Assembly: GCF_900100125.1 (NCBI RefSeq)
Contig: NZ_FNEL01000008.1
Span: 1 to 37,623 of the forward strand
Source of the DNA: Dolosicoccus paucivorans
GTDB taxonomy: Bacteria; Bacillota; Bacilli; Lactobacillales; Aerococcaceae
DNA: 37,623 bases
Direction: 5' to 3'
Part shown: positions 8,384 through 16,228 of the stretch, piece after piece
Layout: each line of letters begins with the position of its first letter
Position numbering within the stretch: the first letter of the stretch is position 1
Notes under the pieces: model-generated
Seen by the model: only the letters and a program-made list of their open reading frames with translations
Told to the model about the DNA's origin: nothing
Databases searched by the model: none
Translations under genes and position numbers: made by a program

Positions 8384-8405
8384 AAGAACTCTTATAAGAG
8401 TTCTT
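8384..8405. terminator. Bidirectional terminator between proC and psiE
   Basis: A perfect 22-bp palindrome (arms AAGAACTCTTA and its complement) lies between two convergent genes and overlaps the psiE stop codon. The minus strand has a seven-T tail; the plus-strand tail (TTCTTCTAATT) is weaker. Confidence 0.75.
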
Positions 8406-8868
8406 CTAATTCGTCATCGTCAGCACTTATTTTTTGATCACTATCGTCGGATAAAATAACTTCTTCTTCATAACGAAGGGCGTCCGCATTATCAAAAATG
8501 TATAATACACCGACTAATACTAAAATAGCTAACGTATAAAACAACACATTCAACCCGCTTCCACTGTGAGCGAGTAAAATATCTCGGCCGATGGCCGTAA
8601 TGCCGATAATAATTAAATAACGGATCGGAATATGGTGCCCTTGAAGGATGTATTGTTTTAATAAGACAATAATTTCCAACAAAATAAACATCATTGAAAT
8701 TTCTTTAACCATTGAATTGGCATTAGGGGTTACATCAAGGGGTAAAGTATTCACTGCTAAACTAAACACCATTTCAGCTAGAACAAATACAATGACGACA
8801 ATTAATAATCCTAAAATAATATCTAATAATTTTTCACTTTTATCCACTAAACGCATCATTCGTTTCAT
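8392..8868 (-). CDS. psiE: PsiE-family membrane protein
   Basis: The 158-residue protein has four hydrophobic segments (LLDIILGLLIVVIVFVLAEM, MVKEISMMFILLEIIVLL, RYLIIIGITAIGRDILL, VLFYTLAILVLVGVLYIF) and a cytosolic acidic tail. The IPIRYLIIIGITAIGRDIL segment is the hallmark of the phosphate-starvation-inducible PsiE family, whose biochemical function is not known. The Asp/Glu-rich C-terminus of about 30 residues is longer than in short homologues. SD GAGGTGA precedes the ATG. A 7+7 palindrome lies in the divergent promoter region. Confidence 0.82.
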   Translation of the reverse strand: MKRMMRLVDKSEKLLDIILGLLIVVIVFVLAEMVFSLAVNTLPLDVTPNANSMVKEISMMFILLEIIVLLKQYILQGHHIPIRYLIIIGITAIGRDILLAHSGSGLNVLFYTLAILVLVGVLYIFDNADALRYEEEVILSDDSDQKISADDDELEELL

Positions 8869-8890
8869 AACGTCACCTCGGTACTAATTA

Positions 8891-8906
8891 TTTTGTACCT
8901 ACAAAA
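8891..8906. promoter_or_regulatory. Palindromic candidate operator between psiE and the small membrane gene
   Basis: TTTTGTA (8891-8897) and TACAAAA (8900-8906) form a perfect inverted repeat with a two-base spacer in the 98-base divergent intergenic region. Position and symmetry suggest a repressor site shared by both genes. No factor can be named. Confidence 0.35.
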
Positions 8907-8966
8907 TAGCGAATATAAGATCCTTTGTCAATTGATATTTTCACAAAGATTAAGGAGGTTTTCACA

Positions 8967-9131
8967 ATGTCTAAAGAAAACAATCAATCCAAACAATCAA
9001 CCCGCCGATCGCTAGCAGTTGGGTTAACGGGGTTATTTTATTTCGGGTCTCGTCTATACCTTTTATATCGCTTAGCGAAACAAGAAATTTTGAAATCTGA
9101 AAAAACAAAGCATAAGAAAAATCCGTCCTAA
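8967..9131 (+). CDS. Small hypothetical membrane protein
   Basis: The 54-residue product starts at the ATG at 8967, which has an excellent SD (TAAGGAGG, 8951-8958) at good spacing; an in-frame codon 42 bases upstream has none. There is a polar, basic N-terminus, one hydrophobic segment (LAVGLTGLFYFGSRLYLLYRLA) and a lysine-rich tail, giving one probable transmembrane helix. A strong terminator begins at its last codons, so it is a complete transcription unit. I do not recognise the family. Confidence 0.65.
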   Translation: MSKENNQSKQSTRRSLAVGLTGLFYFGSRLYLLYRLAKQEILKSEKTKHKKNPS

Positions 9132-9149
9132 AAAGGACGGACTTTTTTT
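9122..9149 (+). terminator. Rho-independent terminator after the small membrane gene
   Basis: TCCGTCC and GGACGGA pair around a six-base loop and are followed by CTTTTTTT. The left arm overlaps the end of the coding sequence. Confidence 0.88.
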
Positions 9150-9162
9150 GTGTAATCCCTCA

Positions 9163-11586
9163 TTATTGCTGAGCTAATTCACTAAACTTTTGTTGAAGTT
9201 CAGCATTTTGAGTCAACTTAACTGCTAGAGGGCTTAAAGATTGTTGTTGATCGGCAATAAAGACATAAGTTTCATTATCTTTAATTGCCATCAAGTATAA
9301 ATGATCTTCACTGTCCTCTTCCATTTCAGAAGTAACATCAGAATAAACAGCAACTACATTGTAAACGCCTGGTTGTAATTCGCCCAAATCGCCTGCCCAA
9401 ACAAAAGGAGCTTGTTCTACGTCCATAACTTGAGCTGCGTTTAAGGCTTCATGAGGTATTTCAATGCCATGGAAGTCGCCTACATGGTTTGGCGTATAAG
9501 AAGTATACTGTTGATCTAAACTTGGTCCCCATTGGTTAATAACAAACTCATCGAGTTGCGCTTGTTTTTCGCTTGTCCATGTTAAACCTTCTTCTTGATC
9601 TTCTACTTCCTCTTGAACCTCTTGGTCTTCTTGAGTAGGTTCTTCTGCTTCTTCCGCTGGTTCAGCGTCATGTTCTACCGGTTCAGTCGGTGTATCTTCT
9701 TGCTCCATTGAAGCAATAATCGCTTCGATGTCGTCAGAACCTTCTGCTGGTTGTTCTTCCTCTTTGGGCTCTTCTTTAGGCTCTTCTTGAGGTGTTTCTT
9801 CTTTTGCTTCTTCTTTATTTTCTGCCGGTTCTTGTTGTTCTTTTGCTTCTTCTTGAGCTTGTTGTTCTTCTTGCTCCATTGAGGCAATGATCGCTTCGAT
9901 GTCGTCAGAACCTTCTTGAGGTTGTTCTTCTTTAGATTCTTCTTGTGGTTCCTCTTTTGGTTCTTCTTGAGGCTCGTCTTTAGATTCTTCTACCGACTCA
10001 GTTGATTCTTGTTGATCTTGTTCTTTTGCTTCTTCTTGTTCTTTGGGTTGGGATTCTGGATCAACCGCTGCGATTTCCGCATAAGGAATCCATTCGTTAT
10101 CTACCGCAACACCATAAACTTGTTCAAAATTAAAGGTTGGATTGATCGGTTGATTATTATTATCTAAATCTAAAATCTCATGAGTCTTTGTATCGTAAGC
10201 ATAACGACCTACCGTATTTGAACCGTCTGTTTCTTCAATGCGGTAAGCTAACCAATTTGGATCTTGTGGTTCTTCACCAAAATAACGATAAGCTTGTGGG
10301 GCTAACCCTGTCGCATTCGCAATGGCTTGAATAGCTGTTGCTTCCACGGGATCTTCTTGAATATGACTTGCTGCACGTTGGACTTCGCCCATTAAATAAT
10401 CGCGCAATAAGGTAGCTTCAGCATCATCTAACGGCGCTGCCATATCGTAATAAGCTAACGTCCGAATTAAGTTAAGGGCTTGATGTTCGTGAGGAGGAAT
10501 ATTGGGTCTCAACGCTTCATAAATAAAAGTATGACTGTATAAGCGTTTAGTATCTCCTTCTCCTGATTCGATAATACCACGCATTGCTGTGTACATCGCT
10601 TTAATAGCTGGGTGGTAAAGTGTTTCGTCGTCTAAATTTAACTCGGTTGGTTTTTCTTTAGCTAATTCTTCGCGGGTTGGGTGGTTTGTTAAAGTAGGTA
10701 AAATTTCTATCCACGGACGACCCATATCTTCGATTAAACTTTTTTCTAATTGTTCTGCTGTTTCTTTATCTTTAGCTGCATCAGTTTGTTTGAATCCATC
10801 AATTAATTCACGAATCGCATTCATAAAGGCTTCGTCTTGTAAAAGCGCATTGATTTCTTCATCAGAATATCCTTGTTCTTTTAAGTAGTTTCGGACGAAG
10901 TTCTCAAAATCAGCACTTGGATCATTTCCTTCAGCTAATTGATTAATCACAAAGATCTTAATATCAGCAATCAGCATATTAATATTGATATTAGTGATTT
11001 CTTTATTCTCAATGATGTTGTTAATATTGTTAATAATTACAATCTCTTTGTCAGCGATTTTAACATCATTCGGTTTTAATTCTTTACCTGTTTGCGCAAG
11101 TAAAGCATACACTCCCGCTAAAGCTCCTTCACCGGTTACGGGTAACACCGTCGCCACACGCACTAACACATCTTTAGCTCCGGCCGTAATGGCTGCGTTT
11201 TGATAGGTTGCTTGGGACACTTGTTGAATATTTTGTGGCGTGACAATTTGAACTTGCACACCGTAACCTTTTACTTGAGGTTGGATCAGTGCACTGGAAT
11301 AAACCGGTGTTGATGCGTCTGAACCATCACTTAAGTAGCGGTTAATTAAAGTGCCGTCGACTTGAATGATATTTTTATCCGGAACACCGACACCACCTAA
11401 AAGACGTTTCGTTTGATCTTTTTGAGTGGCATTCAAAGTCGCTCCTAGGGACATTAAATCTTTAGATTGATCTTGTGTTTTTTGTGCGGCGACTGCTTGA
11501 ATACCGTCAACTGTTGTAAAAACAGCCGGTACTGGCATTAAAGTCAGTGCAGTGACAGCTGCTAAACTGATTGTTATTTTTCTCAT
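9163..11586 (-). CDS. Secreted DUF1002 protein with acidic repeat linker and C-terminal DUF4767-like domain
   Basis: The 807-residue protein begins with a signal peptide (MRKITISLAAVTALTLMPVP...AVAA). Residues about 35-270 match the DUF1002 family (LGATLNATQKDQTKRLLG, VSQATYQNAAITAGAKDVLVRVATVLPVTGEGALAG). A middle globular region runs to about 475. A Glu/Gln/Pro/Lys-rich linker of roughly 180 residues contains two copies of GSDDIEAIIASMEQE. The C-terminal about 130 residues (WTSEKQAQLDEFVINQWGPS, YTSYTPNHVGDFHGIEIP, YNVVAVYSD) look like DUF4767, otherwise seen in lactobacillal lipoproteins. There is no LPXTG or lipobox, so it is probably secreted or loosely wall-bound. The function is unknown. 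GAAAGGAAG precedes the ATG. Confidence 0.8.
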   Translation of the reverse strand: MRKITISLAAVTALTLMPVPAVFTTVDGIQAVAAQKTQDQSKDLMSLGATLNATQKDQTKRLLGGVGVPDKNIIQVDGTLINRYLSDGSDASTPVYSSALIQPQVKGYGVQVQIVTPQNIQQVSQATYQNAAITAGAKDVLVRVATVLPVTGEGALAGVYALLAQTGKELKPNDVKIADKEIVIINNINNIIENKEITNININMLIADIKIFVINQLAEGNDPSADFENFVRNYLKEQGYSDEEINALLQDEAFMNAIRELIDGFKQTDAAKDKETAEQLEKSLIEDMGRPWIEILPTLTNHPTREELAKEKPTELNLDDETLYHPAIKAMYTAMRGIIESGEGDTKRLYSHTFIYEALRPNIPPHEHQALNLIRTLAYYDMAAPLDDAEATLLRDYLMGEVQRAASHIQEDPVEATAIQAIANATGLAPQAYRYFGEEPQDPNWLAYRIEETDGSNTVGRYAYDTKTHEILDLDNNNQPINPTFNFEQVYGVAVDNEWIPYAEIAAVDPESQPKEQEEAKEQDQQESTESVEESKDEPQEEPKEEPQEESKEEQPQEGSDDIEAIIASMEQEEQQAQEEAKEQQEPAENKEEAKEETPQEEPKEEPKEEEQPAEGSDDIEAIIASMEQEDTPTEPVEHDAEPAEEAEEPTQEDQEVQEEVEDQEEGLTWTSEKQAQLDEFVINQWGPSLDQQYTSYTPNHVGDFHGIEIPHEALNAAQVMDVEQAPFVWAGDLGELQPGVYNVVAVYSDVTSEMEEDSEDHLYLMAIKDNETYVFIADQQQSLSPLAVKLTQNAELQQKFSELAQQ
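9696..9916. repeat. 50-bp direct repeat pair inside the DUF1002 gene
   Basis: Copies at 9696-9745 and 9867-9916 differ at only two positions and are offset by 171 bp (57 codons). They encode the two GSDDIEAIIASMEQE segments. Such pairs allow slippage or recombination that would keep the frame, so linker length may vary between strains. Confidence 0.85.
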
Positions 11587-11824
11587 AAGACAACTTCCTT
11601 TCTAAAATAAGGGGTCTATATTTCATTGCTTTTCTCATCTTTAGTGTATCAAATTTTAGAAATAAAACGAATTATATTGACAAACTTTAATAAATTAGTC
11701 ACAATTTAATCACAAGTATTTTTATTTTTTCGTTACACTAGAGGCGTTCTTCCTTTGTGTAATTGAAAAACTATTTGTTCGCAATGAACTTTTTTTCAGT
11801 TTTGTATAAAAAATTTAATATTTT

Positions 11825-11855
11825 TTAACATTTATTGTAAAAAATGGCTTATAAT
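11825..11855 (+). promoter_or_regulatory. Putative promoter of the XRE regulator gene
   Basis: A consensus TATAAT lies at 11850-11855 with a poor TTAACA 19 bases upstream. The -10 box overlaps the upstream candidate ATG (11844), which supports starting translation at 11877. Confidence 0.5.
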
Positions 11856-11876
11856 CAATACGAAAGGAGTTTCGTG

Positions 11877-12116
11877 ATGAGATTACAACGATTGAGAGCA
11901 TTGAGACAAGAACATAGTTTAAAGCAAGTAGATGTAGCTGAAATACTTAAATGTAGGCAACCTACTTATTCAGATTACGAGCGGGGGAAGTTATCCTTGT
12001 CTCCTGAAGGTCTAGCCATTTTAGCCAAATATTATCACGTATCCGTCGATTATATTCTTGGCTTGACCGATGTAAAAAATCCTTATCCGCCGAGTCGTCA
12101 TTTACTCAACCATTAA
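11877..12116 (+). CDS. Small XRE-family helix-turn-helix regulator
   Basis: The 79-residue protein is almost entirely one HTH_3 domain: LRALRQEHSLKQVDVAEILKC, then RQPTYSDYERGKLSLSPEGLAILAKYYHVSVDYILGLTD. It is cytoplasmic and DNA binding. The ATG at 11877 is preferred because AGGAG (11865-11869) sits seven bases before it and a TATAAT box lies just upstream; the earlier in-frame ATG at 11844 overlaps that box. It is a single-gene unit between two terminators or divergent genes, with no phage genes nearby. Targets cannot be inferred. Confidence 0.85.
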   Translation: MRLQRLRALRQEHSLKQVDVAEILKCRQPTYSDYERGKLSLSPEGLAILAKYYHVSVDYILGLTDVKNPYPPSRHLLNH

Positions 12117-12131
12117 CTTCATTAAAATTAA

Positions 12132-12168
12132 AAGAAGCATCCGCTTAGCCAGCCGATGCTTCTTTTTT
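12132..12168. terminator. Bidirectional terminator between the XRE gene and the nucleoside-recognition pseudogene
   Basis: AAGAAGCATC (12132-12141) pairs with GATGCTTCTT (12155-12164) around a 13-base loop; T-runs follow on both strands. Confidence 0.88.
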
Positions 12169-13311
12169 ATGCAAATAATAAATATAAAAAGTGAGCGCTA
12201 CTACCAGCAACTAATCCGGCAATGGTATGACTGATTAAAGCAGGTCCCGTCGCTTCTTTAGTTCCTAACGCATCCATCATCGCAATGTGGGTTGGTAAAT
12301 AACCTGACCAACACATACACATCGCGGTAAAGACCGCTATGTCATTTCCATTGGCTAATCCTTCGTGGGCTAAGTTACTTGCTACACCCACCGCTGCTCC
12401 AGCTGCGCCTAGAGCTGTAATCGGAACAGAAATACCCGCTGGATCTGGAAAGCCAAATAGAGGCGTTAAAATAAAGGATAACTTTTCTCCTACCCATGGA
12501 AGAAAAGGAACGCCTTGACCTAAGTCTCCGGTATAAAGCCCTTCTGGTCCAGTGCTGTTGGTTAGTAACACAACCGTAGTACACACAATTAGGACCCGGG
12601 AATAATGGCCACTCCCATATCAACCCCGTTCATGCCACCATCTAATAATGAAGACAGCACTCTAGATCCAACAGATCCTTCTCGGATGACTCGGCTATTT
12701 TCAGGTACGTGTTCAAAGGTACTTACACCTACGCGCTCCGTTGTGCCGTAAAGTTTTTTAGTAAAGGTTAACATTAATCGAACGGAGACAATACTTCCAA
12801 TTACCGCTCCAATATTCCCAATTAAAATACTTTTACCAATGTCTTCAATCGGTAAAGCGAATAAAGTTGCTGAAACAATCAGTCCCATCCCAAAAGCTGT
12901 TCCGATATTTGTTAAGGCGGGCAACTGATATTTTTTGAAATATTGTTTAAAGTTGTCTTCACTGGCCAACGTTAAAATCGCCGGATTATCAGACATGTAA
13001 CAATTCATAATACCTAAAGACGACGCGCCGGGCATATCGTAAATTGGTTTCATAATTTTAGATAATAATAAATCAATCAGTGCAATAAAACCAAACTCCG
13101 AAAAAAGTGAAGATAATGCGCCGGTAACAACGGAAATCGCCATAATATAAAGACACGTGTTAATTAATAAATCAAATGCCATCGCCATAATCGTTGACAA
13201 CATATTTTGTAAGCCCATTTTTGAAGCGATCACACCAAACAGACTAAAAAAGATGACGGTGAAAATGATATTTTCTTTGCCGACGGCTTTTTTATAGTGA
13301 ACAGTTTCCAA
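12167..13311 (-). pseudogene. Nucleoside-recognition (GATE-type) inner-membrane protein, broken by a single-base frameshift
   Basis: Two consecutive minus frames make one protein of about 380 residues. The 5' part (start to 12589) ends GVAIIPGS-stop; the 3' part continues VLIVCTTVVLLTN...HFLYLLFA. Inserting one G in the GGG run near 12598-12600 restores IIPG-VLIV and removes the stop. The combined protein has many transmembrane segments and resembles the multi-spanning nucleoside-recognition/YjiH-like family. I take the TTG at 13311 as start because AGAAAGGAAGG lies just upstream; the frame extends further but without an RBS. It is either a real pseudogene or a sequencing indel in a C3G3 run. 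Confidence 0.7.
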
Positions 13312-13498
13312 TCGAACCTTCCTTTCTGCTAATGAATAATATTTATTAATGATAAATGAGATCCATTTCACAATCAAGCAGATTATTTAATCTCGTTATT
13401 TTTATATTTTACACAACTCAAAACCATTAGCAAATGTTTATCATTTTATTTTAATTTTGTTATAATGTTTATAATAATTAACTGAAGGAGTGTTACGA

Positions 13499-14707
13499 AT
13501 GACTCAAAAGATTTTGACAACCCATGTGGGCTCATTGCCTCGAACCCCTGAATTATTAAAAGCGAATAAACAACGCTTTGCTAATAAAATTGATGACGAC
13601 ACGTTTAACCAAATTATCGAACAATCCATTGATCAAGTGGTTAAAAAACAAGCCGACATTGGGATCGATCAAGTAAATGACGGCGAATATGGTCACATCA
13701 CCTCTGGAGCCATCGATTACGGTGCCTGGTGGAACTATTCCTTTTACCGTTTAAACGGATTGGAAATGACCGATGAAGACCGTTGGGCCAAACAAGATAA
13801 AATCCGCTCCACCCCGGGGAATATTCAACTGACAAGTTTTAGTGACCGTCGGGACCGCCAAAAGTTTCGACAGGCCTATGAAGATCCAGATAGTGGCGTT
13901 TTAGGTAAAAGAACGGCGGTAGCCAACCCTGTCTTTGCCGGTCCGGTGAGTTACAGTGGACAAGATCAAGTTCAACGTGACGTTAGTTCATTGACGAAAG
14001 CTATGAAAAAATACGGAAAAGATCAAGGATTTATGGCTGCTATCTCTCCAGGGGCTGCGGCTCGCTTGGAGGATCGCTATTATTACGATGAAGTTGCTTT
14101 ACTAAACGACTTAGCTGACGCCATGCATGAAGAATATAAAGCCATCACTGATGCCGGACTCATTGTGCAAATTGATGCGCCGGATTTAGCTGAAGCTTGG
14201 GATCAAATTAACCCAGAGCCGTCTGTGGAAGATTTCCAAAACTGGCTACAACTACGAGTAGATGCGGCTAACCGTGCTTTAAAAGGTATTGATCCAAAGC
14301 TAGTTCGTTTACACATTTGTTGGGGTTCTTGGCATGGTCCTCATACAACGGATATTCCTTTTGAACACATTGTTGATCAATGTTTACAGATTAATGCGGG
14401 AAGCTTTTCGTTTGAAGCTTCTAGTCCTCGCCATGCTCATGAATGGAAAGTATGGCAAAAAGAAGGTCGCTTAGGTCCAAACCGTCAAATCGTTCCTGGA
14501 TTTGTCTCTCATTCAACGAACGCCGTTGAACACCCTGAACTGATCGCTGATCGGATTGTTCGTTTTGCGGAATTGGTCGGTCCAGAAAATGTCATCGCAT
14601 CAACCGACTGCGGTTTAGGTGGACGCATTCATGAACAAATTGCTTGGGCTAAATTAGAAACCCTTGTCGAAGGAGCCGCCTTAGCTTCTAAACGTTTATT
14701 TGGTTAA
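13499..14707 (+). CDS. Cobalamin-independent methionine synthase C-terminal-like (MetE/UROD superfamily) enzyme
   Basis: The 402-residue protein is a TIM-barrel methyltransferase with the C-terminal half of MetE only (full MetE is about 750 residues). The N-terminal TTHVGSLPR motif is typical. Likely zinc ligands are H272 and C274 (LHICWGSWHG), E306 (FSFEAS) and C371 (STDCGLGG). Proteins of this size probably use a methyl donor other than a long polyglutamyl folate, or transfer other thiol-bound groups; the substrate is not determinable here. The ATG at 13499 has GAAGGAG at correct spacing, and the ORF start three codons earlier has none. A TATAAT lies at 13461-13466. It is monocistronic, with a strong terminator. 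Confidence 0.85.
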   Translation: MTQKILTTHVGSLPRTPELLKANKQRFANKIDDDTFNQIIEQSIDQVVKKQADIGIDQVNDGEYGHITSGAIDYGAWWNYSFYRLNGLEMTDEDRWAKQDKIRSTPGNIQLTSFSDRRDRQKFRQAYEDPDSGVLGKRTAVANPVFAGPVSYSGQDQVQRDVSSLTKAMKKYGKDQGFMAAISPGAAARLEDRYYYDEVALLNDLADAMHEEYKAITDAGLIVQIDAPDLAEAWDQINPEPSVEDFQNWLQLRVDAANRALKGIDPKLVRLHICWGSWHGPHTTDIPFEHIVDQCLQINAGSFSFEASSPRHAHEWKVWQKEGRLGPNRQIVPGFVSHSTNAVEHPELIADRIVRFAELVGPENVIASTDCGLGGRIHEQIAWAKLETLVEGAALASKRLFG

Positions 14708-14715
14708 TCCAATAA

Positions 14716-14756
14716 AAACAGCTTCTAACTCCGCTAAAAGTTAGAAGCTGTTTTTT
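14716..14756. terminator. Strong bidirectional terminator between convergent genes
   Basis: A 15-bp perfect stem (14716-14730 with 14739-14753) has an eight-base loop, with T-runs on the plus strand and, through the preceding A5, on minus. It overlaps the stop codon of the minus-strand methyltransferase. Confidence 0.92.
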
Positions 14757-15369
14757 ACGGGTACCATTCATAAATTTCAAAACGCTGAGAGCGGTCCAAA
14801 TGCCATGGTAAACGAATCGTTTGAACTAATTTGAATTCTGTTGTATTACGCAAATACTCCCGTTGGTTACGAACAGGATAATATAAAATCATCGTCACTA
14901 ATCTAGGATCTTTTTCGACAGATTGTTTAATATTATCCACCACTTGCCTAAAAATCTTCATCGAAAATGGGTTAAACATATAAAACACCGTTTGGTGCGG
15001 TTCAAAGACGTATTGTTGAGCCGCTTCATTAAGTAACGTAATCGACTGCTGGGGTGAGTGCTCTTTTAAATAGCGGTCTTTATTTTCTTCTAAAAGTTCA
15101 AACTCGCCTCCATGAAGTTCAATTCCCGTCACCGGTAACTTCATAAAATGATGAATATAATAAAGAACCCGCCCTTTACCGCACCCGATATCGACAAAAT
15201 GATCGGTTTCTTGAGGCATATAAGAAATAAATAATTCGTCTAAATCTTTATAAGGGGTCGGCTCGCTCCGGTGATAGTCTTGGTGGGTATCTTTATCCCC
15301 GGACCAATGAGTCCACTGAGTTGTCTTAATTTTTAACAACTCATCCATTTCTAAATCATAATTTTCCAA
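14755..15369 (-). CDS. Class I SAM-dependent methyltransferase (paralogue 1 of a tandem pair)
   Basis: The 204-residue protein has a Rossmann-type SAM site: motif I HFVDIGCGKGRVLYYI, then VTGIELHGGEF with an acidic residue for ribose binding, and the FYMFNPFS motif after strand 4. It is cytoplasmic; the substrate is unknown. It is clearly paralogous to its upstream neighbour along its whole length (HFVD-G-GKGR, SITL, FNPFS, LILYYP, LPW). Start is the TTG at 15369, with AAAGGAG nine bases upstream; the next ATG is seven codons in. The two genes are 74 bases apart on the same strand and are probably co-transcribed. Confidence 0.82.
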   Translation of the reverse strand: MENYDLEMDELLKIKTTQWTHWSGDKDTHQDYHRSEPTPYKDLDELFISYMPQETDHFVDIGCGKGRVLYYIHHFMKLPVTGIELHGGEFELLEENKDRYLKEHSPQQSITLLNEAAQQYVFEPHQTVFYMFNPFSMKIFRQVVDNIKQSVEKDPRLVTMILYYPVRNQREYLRNTTEFKLVQTIRLPWHLDRSQRFEIYEWYP

Positions 15370-15443
15370 ATTAGACTGACTCCTTTCAATGATACTATTT
15401 CACCATAGCACAATTAAAAAAAGAAGATAGCCTTATTTACCTC

Positions 15444-16049
15444 TTAGTCATTAGAAGGTGTATAGCGATAGACGACAAAATGGTCTACATATTCTTCAAA
15501 CCAAGGCAAACTAATATAATGAATTAAGTCAAAATTCTTTTGATCTTTCATATACCCTTTAAAATCCCACATAGGGTAATACAAAATAAGATCTACACAG
15601 CGAGGATCTTTTCTTAAAGAGAATTCGATTTGTTGCATCACTTGGTCAAAAATCATTAAACTAAACGGATTAAAAAAGTAAAATACATTATGTTCTGGTA
15701 AAACCGTAAAGTCTTGGGCCGGGACGTTTTCTAACGTAATGGAAGCTCGGTTAGGAAAACTTTGTTGATAAGCTTGTTTATTTGCTTTCAATAATTGGAA
15801 CACTTCTTCATTAAGTTCAATGGCTGTTGTCGGGACGTTGAAGCGTTGGTTAACGTAGAAAATCATCCGCCCTTTCCCAGCACCTACATCAACAAAATGA
15901 GCCTTTGGAGGCAGTTGGTATTCCGCAAATAAAGCATCAATTTCTCGGTATCCAGTGGCTTCGGTGCGTTCATAGTGAATATACATTGGATCGGTCATTG
16001 ACCATTCATGGGTCCCACCTGTTTGGACGTTTAATGTTTTATCATTCAT
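15444..16049 (-). CDS. Class I SAM-dependent methyltransferase (paralogue 2 of a tandem pair)
   Basis: The 201-residue protein has motif I HFVDVGAGKGRMIFYV, the acidic strand-2 end TTAIELNEEVF and the FYFFNPFSLMIF motif. It resembles the neighbouring copy end to end, consistent with a tandem duplication followed by divergence. ATG at 16049 has AAAGGAAG upstream. It is the promoter-proximal gene of the pair and divergent from mgtE. The acceptor substrate cannot be inferred. Confidence 0.82.
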   Translation of the reverse strand: MNDKTLNVQTGGTHEWSMTDPMYIHYERTEATGYREIDALFAEYQLPPKAHFVDVGAGKGRMIFYVNQRFNVPTTAIELNEEVFQLLKANKQAYQQSFPNRASITLENVPAQDFTVLPEHNVFYFFNPFSLMIFDQVMQQIEFSLRKDPRCVDLILYYPMWDFKGYMKDQKNFDLIHYISLPWFEEYVDHFVVYRYTPSND

Positions 16050-16122
16050 GTTGATCTTCCTTTCGATCGCTTTTGGGTAGCTTAATTTTAAGTTTCAACC
16101 TGCTTGACGCCTAGGGATATTC

Positions 16123-16151
16123 TTGTTAGAGTTAAACCGTTATGTTATAGT
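16123..16151 (+). promoter_or_regulatory. Putative mgtE promoter
   Basis: TTGTTA (16123-16128) and TATAGT (16146-16151) are separated by 17 bases. The leader of about 70 bases that would result is too short for an M-box riboswitch and I see no M-box motifs in it. Confidence 0.55.
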
Positions 16152-16228
16152 AGAACAGTTTATTTTAGAGCTGTTTGTTATTTTAATTTTATAAATAAGC
16201 TGTTACTTTAATAGTAGGAGGTATGCCC

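Noticed and set aside
9675-9887. Lysine-rich 70-codon minus frame inside the DUF1002 gene
   Set aside because: It is an out-of-frame reading of the GAA/CAA-rich acidic linker of the real gene.
11690-11805. TTGACA and a small hairpin with seven T residues (near 11777-11800) that could mark a small RNA on plus
   Set aside because: The -10 is poor, the stem is only four to five pairs and nothing between is distinctive; too weak to list as a gene.
12375-12623. Alternative minus frame of 82 codons overlapping the frameshifted membrane protein
   Set aside because: Its composition is unlike a membrane or soluble protein and it is the third frame of the broken gene.
16152-16228. Possible magnesium riboswitch before mgtE
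   Set aside because: The predicted leader is only about 70 bases and shows none of the conserved M-box segments.
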